Assembly (NCBI GenBank): GCA_001600355.1
Contig: BCJU01000004.1
Coordinates: forward strand, 1 to 64,000
Direction of reading: 5' to 3'
Length of the DNA: 64,000 nt
Source of the DNA: Meira nashicola
Taxonomy: Eukaryota > Basidiomycota > Exobasidiomycetes > Exobasidiales > Brachybasidiaceae
Made by a program: the position numbers and the translations under genes. Below are positions 41,139 to 50,922 of the stretch, in pieces (the stretch's first letter is position 1; the number at the start of each line of letters is the position of its first letter). The notes below the pieces were generated by a model. It ran no database searches and was not told the origin of the DNA. It saw nothing but the letters and a program-made list of their open reading frames with translations.

Positions 41139-41987
41139 TCAAGCTGAACTTGTATCACTTGCAATGCTATCTCTAGTAAAGGTATTCTTTTCATTTTGAA
41201 GTTGATTACCTTTTTTGCTCTTATGCAATTCCATACACATAAACACTAACGCAAAAACGGAAGAAATGCAAGAGATAGAACAAAAAACAATCGTAACAAG
41301 CAAGCCAACGCTTTGTGATATTGTATCGTTATAATAAGAACCATAAACTGATAAACTTGAAATTGTACTTCCCCATAAAACGACGATAAAAATTGCTGTT
41401 AAAGATACTAAAGCTTGGTTCCATTGATGTTTTGCTTTTTTTGTTAAATGTGTAAAACGCAGATGGGCAAAATATATAACTGTGATAAAAATTCTAACGG
41501 CTAAAGAAGCGACCAGCAGAGAGAATGGAATAATCATTGCAGCTACAAAACTTCTCGGATCACCGTCTAAAGAACCGTATACATTGGTATACCTGGTTGA
41601 ATGATCTGCCCAATAAGCTCGTTTATCGTTGTTTGTTGGAGTTTGAATTGGAATAGCAGCTCGATTCGTGATCGTTTGAAAAGGTGGAATAGATCCTATC
41701 CTTGAATATACAGAAGAATAATAAGCAGTTCCATATTCATTAGGAGATAATGTCGCTGTAATCGTATAAGTCGTTCTGGCAATAGTACTAACGGGTGTCG
41801 CATTAGATGTACTCGTTGATAACCATGTACTTGTATATGTTATAATTTGATTACCATATTCTGGAAAAAGTGAACCACGTTTATAATCACGTTGATCGAT
41901 TATAAAAGATAAACCCCAAGAAGATAAAGCCAAGGCTACAACTAAAAAAGGCCATTCTAAAGCGAGTGTTAAATATAAAAACTTCAT
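41139..41987 (-). CDS. Four-pass membrane protein, unknown
   Basis: A 282-residue single-exon protein. It has one membrane helix at the N terminus (about 7-28), a long Ser/Thr/Tyr-rich loop (about 35-145) predicted outside, and three further helices at about 148-175, 190-215 and 225-250, with a hydrophilic tail. The four-helix layout with a large first loop recalls fungal plasma-membrane claudin-like proteins (SUR7/PalI group), but I see no diagnostic motif and do not assign it. Confidence 0.75.
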   Translation of the reverse strand: MKFLYLTLALEWPFLVVALALSSWGLSFIIDQRDYKRGSLFPEYGNQIITYTSTWLSTSTSNATPVSTIARTTYTITATLSPNEYGTAYYSSVYSRIGSIPPFQTITNRAAIPIQTPTNNDKRAYWADHSTRYTNVYGSLDGDPRSFVAAMIIPFSLLVASLAVRIFITVIYFAHLRFTHLTKKAKHQWNQALVSLTAIFIVVLWGSTISSLSVYGSYYNDTISQSVGLLVTIVFCSISCISSVFALVFMCMELHKSKKGNQLQNEKNTFTRDSIASDTSSA

Positions 41988-43394
41988 GGTTGCTATAATG
42001 GTTTTTCAATTATTGTCTTTCTCGTATGGTCTCTTTTTATATATATTCATCCTCTTTTAACCCCGCAATACCGAGGAATACATACATGGTTAGTATGTGA
42101 ATGGCAGTGTTACTAGAGTGAAACTAGGTACAATGCAAGGCGTAATCAAACAAAAAGGTGACGTCGTGCCAAGCAAAGGCTAAAAGCTAAACCACGCGCT
42201 GCACTAGATGTACACAAATATTCATTCATTGACTGTCTGACTGCCTTTCAATCGGTGCAAAAAGGTATAAACACGTGTTAATAGTTGCTGCTTATGTCAT
42301 CTCTCGTCTAACTTTTCACTCAACCTGAAAGTTTCTAGATGTTGATTTCAAGTTGCAAATATGGCTCTTTCGAGTGCTTCGTATATTATACTTCATGTTG
42401 CAATCCTCTTTACCTATATTACGTCCAGAATTGGCACTGTAAACAGTTTTTCGAGTGAAATATTTATTGTCAAATAAAAAATCTAAAAAATTAATAAAAA
42501 TATTGAAGATTTTATTAAAACGTCAATCAATCTTTTACGGTCATCCTCATACATGACTTTCGAGATCAAATAAATTCAATGGCCATTCGAGGATGCAGAT
42601 TGATGTATTGAAACTGAAAAGTATATTATTAACCGATCATACAAACCCGTGAATGGTTAAGCAAGCAAATAAATATCTGAATAATATAAATAATGCAGAC
42701 CATTTGAATAAGCTCCACTCTCACTCATAAACATCCACATCTAACCCATCACAGCCTTTATATCCGCCCAGATCATGCCAATCTCACAAAAGTATAGCCA
42801 ATCATCATCAAGCGAAAAAGAGATCATGTATTTTATACAAAAGCCCAAATGATTACTAAGCAAAACACATGCTTTGGGTATTACCTCGGCAGTCCACCAG
42901 TGTATTTGTACGCGTTAAAACGCGCCGGAAGTGAAACCACGCGTGCAGCCCACGGAAAATGTTGCCTAATGCGGGCGCGAGAAAGGATTGAGATTTAAAC
43001 TGTCAGTTGGCTAGATTCCGTTTTAGGTTTCAGTTTTTTTTCGAACGTTCATTATACATGTCTGTATGATGTATAGGTGATTCGTAAACCGAATAAACAA
43101 CATGAACAAAAGACGGAAAAGGTAGTAAAGACCGGAGATCTAACTGGGAATAACAATTACGAAGAAATTGAGGCTGAAACAAAAATCATGTCATATCGTC
43201 GTTCCTAATTCAATGCAAATATATGCATCATGCCAATCTTGCCTACATTGACATGTCAAAAAGGTTACAATGCCAAGACTTGTGGATATTCTCTTTCGGT
43301 CAAGAGAAGAAAGATCATCCACAAATCAACAACTTAAATATCATCTATCAAACTCGTTCCCACCATCTCTTAGACCTCTTTTCAACAAATAGAG
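41988..43394. other. Gene-free region (1.4 kb)
   Basis: No gene seen on either strand. AT-rich stretch at 42470-42540. A short upstream frame (43223-43408) overlaps the next start and resembles leader sequence, not a protein. Confidence 0.5.
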
Positions 43395-45134
43395 ATGGTA
43401 TCCAATAGACGTCCTTCTCGTTCGATCTCGGACGTGACAAAGTTTGATTGTCAATGTGGACATGAAGATTGCGAAGTCATCTTACAGAGAAAGGCAACCG
43501 CATTAGCCAGACGGAAGGAGAGCTTGTTGCCCTCTTTGAAAGAAGAAGGACAAACGCAAAAGAGCACTTCAAAATCACCTTTACCGGCTTTATTCCGCAA
43601 ACTTTCTTTGACGCCCGACGATGGAAGTAATCAAGCTGCCAAAAGATATGGAAAAGTGAAAAAGATTTTCTTTTCTCCACATCCAGATGATGTAGCATAT
43701 AGTTGCTTCGGATTAGCAAGTGGAAAAGGACTCAATTCGAAATTCTCTCCAGCAAGCAGTCGTCAAAGCAGTAATTCTTCTTCAAACGCATACAGTAGCG
43801 TAGGAAGCTTTGCAACCGATTCCACTATTGACACAAATGGAGATCTTGAACATAGTACACTATTCTCCTCATTGAATGATACCGGATCATCTCTCGAGCA
43901 AACTTCAGATACATGGCTTGTAACAATTTTCAGCAAAAGTCGTTGTGCAAACGGACCAATCGGACAATCATTACGTCATTGTGTAAATGCTACCACAACT
44001 CTCCGTCAAAGAGAAGATGAAGAATTTGCCAAATCGATAGGTGCAAAATTGATTTCTTTAGGTTTACGTGATACGAGCGCAAGAGATGAAGGCAGTCGAC
44101 ATCCAGAATTACTGGCGAATACGAGAAATTCATTATCCAGCCTTACTGTTAATCATCCCAAATTCGAAATCATGAAAGAACGAGTTAGACCGTTTGTGGA
44201 ATGGGCGATCGAATGCAAAGCAGATATTCATATTCCTGTCGCAGTAGGATGTCATATCGATCATTGGATGGTACGTGTTGCAATTTTATCTATCCTTTAT
44301 CAAATCGAACAACAAAAGAGATGGATGGAATGGTCATCAACGCATTCTGAGCGTACAATTCATCGAGATGAAGCGAATGCAGAAGTACAAAAACAAGACC
44401 TTTTACGAAGATTTTCGGTATCCCATCGAATGCAATCCATGCACCTTTCAGGTTTTGGATCTCAATTGATCTTTTATGAAGATTTACCTTATGCTTTCCT
44501 TGGCACGGATGATTTAATTGAAAGAACGGTAACACAATTCTTACCAAGTCAAGTTCGAACTGCGCTTATTCCAATGACTGAATCGGATTGGTTGCGTAAG
44601 AAAGCTGCAGTTGAAGGATATGCATCACAAATGAAGCCTACATTATTGAATATGTTAAACGATCACGCTATGCTTTTAGCCAAACGAGCATCTGCATTAG
44701 ATCCAACATGGGACAATGAATCAACATCCGAATGGACGAAAGCAGAACGATGTTGGGTTTTAGACGACGTTTGTGGTTTAACGGGTACACTTTTAACTTC
44801 TGTTCCTACTAAAACAGTTGAAGAGCAAACGACCAAAACTATCCGCATCAATGAACAAGAAGCAGAAGGAACAACCGCAAAATCACCCGTTTCAAAAATT
44901 AAATTCTTATCACCATTTGATATTAATCCTATCGTTCGACGCAAAAATAGTGATTTACACATTTTATCACCATCTTCTAGAACCCTTGGCTTGGATCAAT
45001 TCTCCGACGATTCTGCCGATTTATCACTTTCACCTACTACGCAAAATATCGTCATTAAACCGATCAAAGGATTTCAACGAGTGACCAATCGTCCTCCACC
45101 TGATTCTTTCCCGATATCTCAGCAAGGATGTTAA
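43395..45134 (+). CDS. PIG-L/LmbE-like deacetylase
   Basis: A 579-residue single-exon protein with the zinc-dependent N-deacetylase fold of PIG-L/LmbE. The metal motif is FFSPHPDDVAY (PHPDD at 95-99), and the third ligand lies in GCHIDH (287-290). Between them is RCANGPIGQSLRHCVNATTTLRQREDEEFAKSIGAK, the family's helix and strand layout. A Ser-rich insert of about 60 residues after GLASGKG (110-170) is unusual. A Cys-rich segment near the N terminus (CQCGHEDCE, 19-27) may bind metal. No signal peptide, so it is not the ER GPI-synthesis enzyme; substrate unknown. Confidence 0.88.
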   Translation: MVSNRRPSRSISDVTKFDCQCGHEDCEVILQRKATALARRKESLLPSLKEEGQTQKSTSKSPLPALFRKLSLTPDDGSNQAAKRYGKVKKIFFSPHPDDVAYSCFGLASGKGLNSKFSPASSRQSSNSSSNAYSSVGSFATDSTIDTNGDLEHSTLFSSLNDTGSSLEQTSDTWLVTIFSKSRCANGPIGQSLRHCVNATTTLRQREDEEFAKSIGAKLISLGLRDTSARDEGSRHPELLANTRNSLSSLTVNHPKFEIMKERVRPFVEWAIECKADIHIPVAVGCHIDHWMVRVAILSILYQIEQQKRWMEWSSTHSERTIHRDEANAEVQKQDLLRRFSVSHRMQSMHLSGFGSQLIFYEDLPYAFLGTDDLIERTVTQFLPSQVRTALIPMTESDWLRKKAAVEGYASQMKPTLLNMLNDHAMLLAKRASALDPTWDNESTSEWTKAERCWVLDDVCGLTGTLLTSVPTKTVEEQTTKTIRINEQEAEGTTAKSPVSKIKFLSPFDINPIVRRKNSDLHILSPSSRTLGLDQFSDDSADLSLSPTTQNIVIKPIKGFQRVTNRPPPDSFPISQQGC

Positions 45135-45981
45135 TGTAATTCTAAATCGTGATTAATTGCTAAATATACTGTAAATAAAATACCCAGAATCGGGTCCGTG
45201 AATGTAAGAAAAAGTTTCCGAAACGGTGGCATACGAATCCCTGTGTAAGATATGATCTCACCAAGTGAGCTTACCTTTGAAAAACGGTAAAAGGACGCGT
45301 CTCCTTACCTTTTTTTCTTGTTTTTCAATCATTGTTAACAGCCAACACGCGCTGCGCCACTACTTTTGCACGGGAAGGTCTGATAAAATATGTTTATTTT
45401 GCGGGGGCGTTTAGCACCCATTGAGCCGAATAGCACACAACGTTTAACATGCAAATGTCAGATTCTGGGTCTTTGTGTCTTTATGTGCGCATTTAAACTG
45501 TACAAATAAAAAGTATAATTTTAAGCGAGAAGAGGGCGGATAGATTGAATTAGCGTGTGGATATGATTATGAAATGCTCGCCTCACTTCTCGGGATTGAG
45601 ACAGAGAGAGGGGGAGGGGTGCATCGATCAGATGGCTTGACCGTCTCTTGGCTTACTGGCAGGTATGATCTTACCCCTACCCTTTCGCTTCTCTGTCTTC
45701 CTACGGGTGAGGGTCTCTTTTTTTTTCCGTATACTTAGCGTAGGCTGATTTTGAATCTACAAACAATTCGTATTGTCAGTCTGACGGTTGATGTGAGATT
45801 CCAGCCACAATAATAAAGCCAGGTCACGAGCGGGATCAAAAGAAAAAGTGAGAGAGAAATGATTGTTCACTTTCATATGAGATAACGATATTCAAAACTA
45901 TAATCTATTTTGTAGAGATTACCACCACCATCACCATCATCTCGAATAGAAAACCATTTTCATTCTCATGACCAAGCATAA
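45135..45981. other. Intergenic region upstream of the bZIP-like gene
   Basis: No gene seen. It contains GAGAGAGGGGGAGGGG (about 45605) and CACCACCATCACCATCATC just before the start at 45982. Confidence 0.45.
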
Positions 45982-47202
45982 ATGATTGGAATTGGTCTCA
46001 GTATGCAAAGCGGACGGGATATATTCCATGGCCAAAAAACATATTCTCCTCAATATGAAGATCAATTGACAAATCCAATTTCATCTTATCAACAACAGCA
46101 ATACCAACAACAACCACCTCCACTACAGCAGCAACAACATCCGAATCCTTTACAACATATCAATACGCAAGATTTTCAACTTCTTCCACCGCTTTCTAAT
46201 CATCCATATGAACAATATCAAGATTTACAGAGACAGCAACCGATGCAAGATGATTTCCAATCGTACAGACAAGCATATCAAGCTCATGAAACGATTTCAT
46301 CGGCTTCTTCTTCTTCAAATTCTTCCATGGATCTTCGTCAAGTTTCTCAATTTCCACGGACACGAGTAATTTCGACAACTTCCAGTGATGGACCTATGTG
46401 GCGACAAGGTTGGAAAGACACCGATTGGCCAAATTCACCAACAAATACGTTCACTAGTTATTTTTCCAATCCAACAACAAACATTCCATCACGATCCAAT
46501 ACGATGCCAATGCAAAATTCATCTTTATCTTTCTTGTATCCAGGTCATCCTGCAGCTGAATCATCAACAACAAATCAAGTAAGACATGATCATCGTAGAA
46601 CGGTTTCCGATCTTTCACGAGGAACACATACGACGTCCGTACCTGGTGTATCTGCTGCAAGACCAAATTTGACTAGATCACGTTCACATCGAAATGAAGT
46701 AGATAGAGAAGAAGCAAATCGTCAAAAGAGTAAGAGACATTATGATCGCAAGAAAGATCAAAGGGCTGCTTTGGCAAATCTTTCAACGCAACTTGTTCAT
46801 GTTTCAGAAAGGTTAAAGGAGATCGATCCTGCAGCAAGTCATTCTCGTGTTTTTCAAGAAATTTCACAAGCTTTAGGACTTCGATTAGCATTACCTGAAG
46901 GATTATCAGAAAGCAGTAAGAGCGAAGAAAAAGGAACCAAAAGAGCAAACGAACGAAAAAGGTTGAATAAATTGATGCAAAGACATTTGGAAATGCAAAG
47001 GATGCAACAATTATCAAATGTTGCACGTGTAATAATGAAAGATCGTGAATCGGGCGATGAAGCTGATAAAAGGGCGGTTGAAGCTGTTATTGGAGCATGG
47101 CAAATGTGTAGATCGGATTGGAGTCATTTAGTCTTAGCAGAAGAAAGATTGTCAGTAGAAGTTGGAAGGTGGGTAGGAAGAGTAGTGAGAGCGCTACAAT
47201 AA
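45982..47202 (+). CDS. bZIP-like transcription factor
   Basis: A 406-residue single-exon protein. The first 110 residues are Gln/Pro-rich (CAA/CAG runs), then Ser/Asn-rich. A basic region followed by a heptad helix lies at about 238-285 (REEANRQKSKRHYDRKKDQRAAL then ANLSTQLVHVSERL), resembling fungal bZIP proteins of the NRxxxRRxxxR kind, but the zipper is short. The C terminus (about 330-406) is helical with a conserved-looking LVLAEERLSVEVGRWVGRV. Similar layouts occur in fungal bZIPs with a DUF3425 tail; I give this low weight. Met8 is an alternative start. Confidence 0.78.
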   Translation: MIGIGLSMQSGRDIFHGQKTYSPQYEDQLTNPISSYQQQQYQQQPPPLQQQQHPNPLQHINTQDFQLLPPLSNHPYEQYQDLQRQQPMQDDFQSYRQAYQAHETISSASSSSNSSMDLRQVSQFPRTRVISTTSSDGPMWRQGWKDTDWPNSPTNTFTSYFSNPTTNIPSRSNTMPMQNSSLSFLYPGHPAAESSTTNQVRHDHRRTVSDLSRGTHTTSVPGVSAARPNLTRSRSHRNEVDREEANRQKSKRHYDRKKDQRAALANLSTQLVHVSERLKEIDPAASHSRVFQEISQALGLRLALPEGLSESSKSEEKGTKRANERKRLNKLMQRHLEMQRMQQLSNVARVIMKDRESGDEADKRAVEAVIGAWQMCRSDWSHLVLAEERLSVEVGRWVGRVVRALQ

Positions 47203-47404
47203 ACGCATGTATTCTTAGATTCTGTATAAATGCTCAACAATTTACGCGTTTAGGCGCAGGCGCACGCACGCGTTTTCCTTACACTTTTGACTTTGGCCTC
47301 AAACTCCAACATCATCTTGGGGAAAAAGAAAGAGAGATAGATGCATGTTTGTCTATATAAAAAGTAAGATACTCAAAAGATGATGGAATGGATTTCCTAG
47401 ATTG

Positions 47405-48130
47405 ATGCATTCAATCAAAATGGTAAGCAAAACTGGTGGAAGGTATGCCATCTCAATATCTGGCAATCGAATGCCATTACCAGAAAAGATTATTTGGTGT
47501 GAATCAATGGTATCATATGGAAACATTTTGGCGGCTGTAACATCCCAGGGCGCACCATGTGCTATACTCCTTCATCCTTCCGGTACAAAGGTCGATAGCG
47601 ATGCTCTCTTGGCAGATCTAAAGAAACGTTTTCCAAGCACGACATTGACGCAAAACGACAAGGCTGATACATCATCACCTACCGCAAAGGCGATGCTGGC
47701 AAGATTAGTGGAATTTGTGAAATCTCACGATCACAATTCATTTCCGATCAATGCTGAACAATTTGAGAAAGAAGCCAAAGATCTTCAACAACAATCAATC
47801 TTATTTGGAACAACATTTCAGCATTCAGTTTGGCAAGGAATGACCAGAGTCCCCGTTGGAAGTGTATGCACTTATTCACAACTGGCACAAAAAGCAGGTC
47901 AAAGCAGTAAAGCAACTCGAGCTGTTGCACAGGCTTGCGGAGCAAATCCATTGACATTTTTGTTCCCATGTCATCGAATAGTCGCACAAGGTGGTGGTCT
48001 GGGTGGATATCATTGGGGCACAACAACAAAGAAAGCAATTTTGGAAGATGAAAGAAAGATTGCAGATGCAGCAAAGGCAAATAATCAAACTATTCGATCA
48101 GTCAAGAGAATGAAATTATTACACGTATAA
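47405..48130 (+). CDS. Methylated-DNA-protein cysteine S-methyltransferase
   Basis: A 241-residue suicide repair protein that takes the methyl group from O6-methylguanine onto its own Cys. The active site PCHRIVAQGGGLGGYHWG has acceptor Cys189. The DNA-binding helix-turn-helix is in VPVGSVCTYSQLAQKAGQSSKATRAVAQACGANP. The N half (about 30-110) resembles the Ada-type N-terminal methyltransferase region. The frame opens at a TTG (47402); the first ATG is 47405. Because an ATGGTAAGC lies at 47420, a hidden intron is possible but not needed. Nuclear repair role. Confidence 0.93.
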   Translation: MHSIKMVSKTGGRYAISISGNRMPLPEKIIWCESMVSYGNILAAVTSQGAPCAILLHPSGTKVDSDALLADLKKRFPSTTLTQNDKADTSSPTAKAMLARLVEFVKSHDHNSFPINAEQFEKEAKDLQQQSILFGTTFQHSVWQGMTRVPVGSVCTYSQLAQKAGQSSKATRAVAQACGANPLTFLFPCHRIVAQGGGLGGYHWGTTTKKAILEDERKIADAAKANNQTIRSVKRMKLLHV

Positions 48131-48193
48131 AAAGTTGAACAAGATGAAAAAATCGCAATTTTTTCTGGTTCTGCCTAAAGTACATTTATTCAA

Positions 48194-49972
48194 TCACATC
48201 AACCAGTCCCATGCTTTTCCAATAAAACCTTTTGGACCAGGATGCGTAGCTTCTGCTTCTTCATCGAGCAATTCAAATGCTCGCCTTCCAGTAACAAAGT
48301 CCATATCTTGAAGTTTGATAAAGGAACTCTTTGTCCAAAATTTGTATCCAAAGTATACGATAAAGAACAAAGGAATGCTGATATACGTTGTTACGAATAC
48401 TGATGCGCTCCATTGACCTTTGATGAAAACAGTAAAAGCGGCTAATAGTGTGATGAGGCAAAACATGATAAATGTCGCATGCGATAAATAAGGTTGAAGA
48501 GGTGCTTTGTACGGTAATGTATCCCGAGAAATACCTTGAGCACGTAAGCCGTAATAGAATCGAATATAAGTCAACATGATAACAGCCCAAACGATCAAAA
48601 TACTAACTGCAGAAATTGCATAAAGATAACCGAATGCTTTGTTTGCACCAACAGCTCCGCAAACCATATATGCTAAAGGAGCGTAAAGGGCAGTGATAGC
48701 AGTTGCATAAATTGGAACACCTGATTTAGTACACTTCTTGAGAATACGAGGTGCTTGTCCTTCTAATGCTAATCCGTACAGAGTTCTTGTACTGGCGTAC
48801 AGATCTGATTGACCTGCGCTCCAAGTAACTGTCAAGAGAACAGCATTGATAAAGTCGGGCAAAACTTTAATTCCGGCATTTTGAATAGCAATCACGTAAG
48901 GAGAAGCACTTGCGTTTTGGGTGCTTGCGTTGAGTAATTTATCACTATTATAAGGAACGACTAAACCGACCATCAAAACAGCCAAGACGTAAAAGATGAT
49001 GATTCGAATTGCGATACGCTTGATTGCTTTTGGAACATTTTTCCGTGGATTTTCGACTTCTCCAACAGTAACACCAACGATTTCCGTTCCTGCAAAAGCA
49101 AAAGAAGCATTGACTAAAACGTTCCAAAAAGCTAAAAAGCGACCCCAACTTCCAGAAATACCACCAGTTGGATTTCCTGTGACTGGATCTGGCTCCCAGA
49201 ATAATTGTGCCATTGGACCAAGAGGAGAACGCCAATTCTTTCCACCAATAAATTCACCAGAGGGAGTTCCACCAAGATCGATGATCAACATAACAATGAT
49301 CAACATAATGATCACAATCACTTTTAAACTTGCAAGCCAAAATTCGAATTCACCATAAACACGAACGGGAGCGAAATTTACTCCAACACAAATAACCATA
49401 AAGATCGAAACCCATGCAGCAGGATTGATTGTTCCATTTGGATCCCAAAAGCTAATCACTAAAGCAGCAGCAGAAATTTCAGTAGGAATCGTGATCCCAT
49501 ACGAAAACCAATAACTCCATGCTAATGCAGAACCCATTGCAGGTTCAACGAATCGAGAAGCATGATGAACGAAACCACCTGGAACGGGCAAAAAAGTTGC
49601 CATTTCTCCCAAAGCGATCATTAATGCCCAAACGAAGAAACCAATGATACTGTAACCCAAAAGAGTACTCAAAGGACCTGCAGAACGCAATGACTGTCCT
49701 AGACCAACAAATAAGCCTGTTCCGATTGCACCACCTAAAGCGATCATGGCGATATGACGTTGCTTTAAATCACGTTTAACTGATCCATCTACTCCTGTTT
49801 CGGAAGATAAAGCCATACGTTGTAATATAATTTCATCATCCACACTACCTTTTGCACTACCTCCATTCTTTTCGGCAGCAGATTGAGATTCTGGATCTTC
49901 TTGAAATTTGGAAACATCCTTATGTTCTACCATTGATGAGAATAGACGAGCATGTTGTAAATCTTCAGCCAT
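48194..49972 (-). CDS. Amino-acid permease (APC family, yeast GAP1-like)
   Basis: A 592-residue, 12-helix amino-acid importer of the plasma membrane. The family signature is intact: MIALGGAIGTGLFVGLG at helix 1, then FVHHASRFVEPAMGSALAWSYWF, ASFAFAGTEIVGVTVGEVENPRKNVPKAI, and KKCTKSGVPIYA. I take the start at 49972 (MAEDLQHARLF). An ATG 81 bp further out (50053) would place the sequence TATAAAAG, which reads like this gene's TATA box, inside the coding region. The N-terminal region contains Lys and acidic residues typical of ubiquitin-regulated permeases. An arrestin-like gene lies about 950 bp upstream, divergent. Confidence 0.94.
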   Translation of the reverse strand: MAEDLQHARLFSSMVEHKDVSKFQEDPESQSAAEKNGGSAKGSVDDEIILQRMALSSETGVDGSVKRDLKQRHIAMIALGGAIGTGLFVGLGQSLRSAGPLSTLLGYSIIGFFVWALMIALGEMATFLPVPGGFVHHASRFVEPAMGSALAWSYWFSYGITIPTEISAAALVISFWDPNGTINPAAWVSIFMVICVGVNFAPVRVYGEFEFWLASLKVIVIIMLIIVMLIIDLGGTPSGEFIGGKNWRSPLGPMAQLFWEPDPVTGNPTGGISGSWGRFLAFWNVLVNASFAFAGTEIVGVTVGEVENPRKNVPKAIKRIAIRIIIFYVLAVLMVGLVVPYNSDKLLNASTQNASASPYVIAIQNAGIKVLPDFINAVLLTVTWSAGQSDLYASTRTLYGLALEGQAPRILKKCTKSGVPIYATAITALYAPLAYMVCGAVGANKAFGYLYAISAVSILIVWAVIMLTYIRFYYGLRAQGISRDTLPYKAPLQPYLSHATFIMFCLITLLAAFTVFIKGQWSASVFVTTYISIPLFFIVYFGYKFWTKSSFIKLQDMDFVTGRRAFELLDEEAEATHPGPKGFIGKAWDWLM

Positions 49973-50922
49973 GTTGGCAGGCAGCCGATAGGAGGATTTG
50001 CTTGAAGGGGAAAAGAAGAAGTGAAGAGGCGATATTGGATCACTTTTATACATGCATTTACTGTTCTTATCTACTACACACCTACCCGTTTCATTTCCTT
50101 CATGTGGCTACGGTACCGTAAAAGTGCTTGTGCTTGTGTGTGTCGTCTGTGAATGTATGCATTAATTGACTTTCTTCACCCCGTACCACGCGGCTAAAAC
50201 GCAAATTTTTTCGCCCTTTTTACCAGCCCCACGCTCAGAAGAGAGATAAGAATTAGGAACCAGAGGAACAATATAGCAAAATTTTTGCATTTGGCCTAGA
50301 TTCTATGAAGATTTCGAATGAGCCCGTATGACTGAAGGGGCAAAGGGCAATCTACAACCCAAAGATCCGACCGAGCTTCAACGATAAAGAGGCATGAGCC
50401 AAGACACAGACGCAAGCACTTTTTTTTTTCTGTCGATCCGATACGCTAAAAATTTTTATTTATCAATATGCCTCGGCTAATCTGTATTTTGTGGCGCGAA
50501 GAGTCATTCATTCTTCGCGTGTATCGGCGGTTTGGGCGAAAAAATTCGGCATGAAACACTGCTAAAACTTTTTCGACCAAAAGAAGTAGTATTAGACAAT
50601 GTACCGCCGGTTTATCGGATCATTCGCGCGAGAAAAGTTTCTCCAAGGGAAGTATCAAAGTCATCAATCGTTATTATACTATAATTCATAATAATGCTTG
50701 GCATGACAAAAAATGAAACGATTAAAGCTTGACAAAGGAGCAAGAAACAAGCAAACTTTAATTTTTATCATGTACTTTCTCAAAGGGTGCGGGGAGAACA
50801 AAGACGCGTCTAAAACGGGCTTACACGGGCATATTCTGACAAATTTTTTGGAAATAAATGAAAAATAGCTTAACTCCGTTCAACACTTAATTTATTACCT
50901 TACCACGATCATCAGCCAGCCT
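49973..50922. promoter_or_regulatory. Divergent region, amino-acid permease / arrestin-like gene
   Basis: 950 bp between divergent starts, with no gene seen. TATAAAAG on the minus strand at about 50042-50051 fits the permease. It holds a poly-T tract (50419-50430) and GC-rich patches CGCGCGAG (about 50625). Confidence 0.5.

Noticed and set aside
43223..43408. 61-residue frame upstream of the PIG-L gene
   Set aside because: Overlaps the true start in another frame and looks like a leader; at most an upstream open frame.
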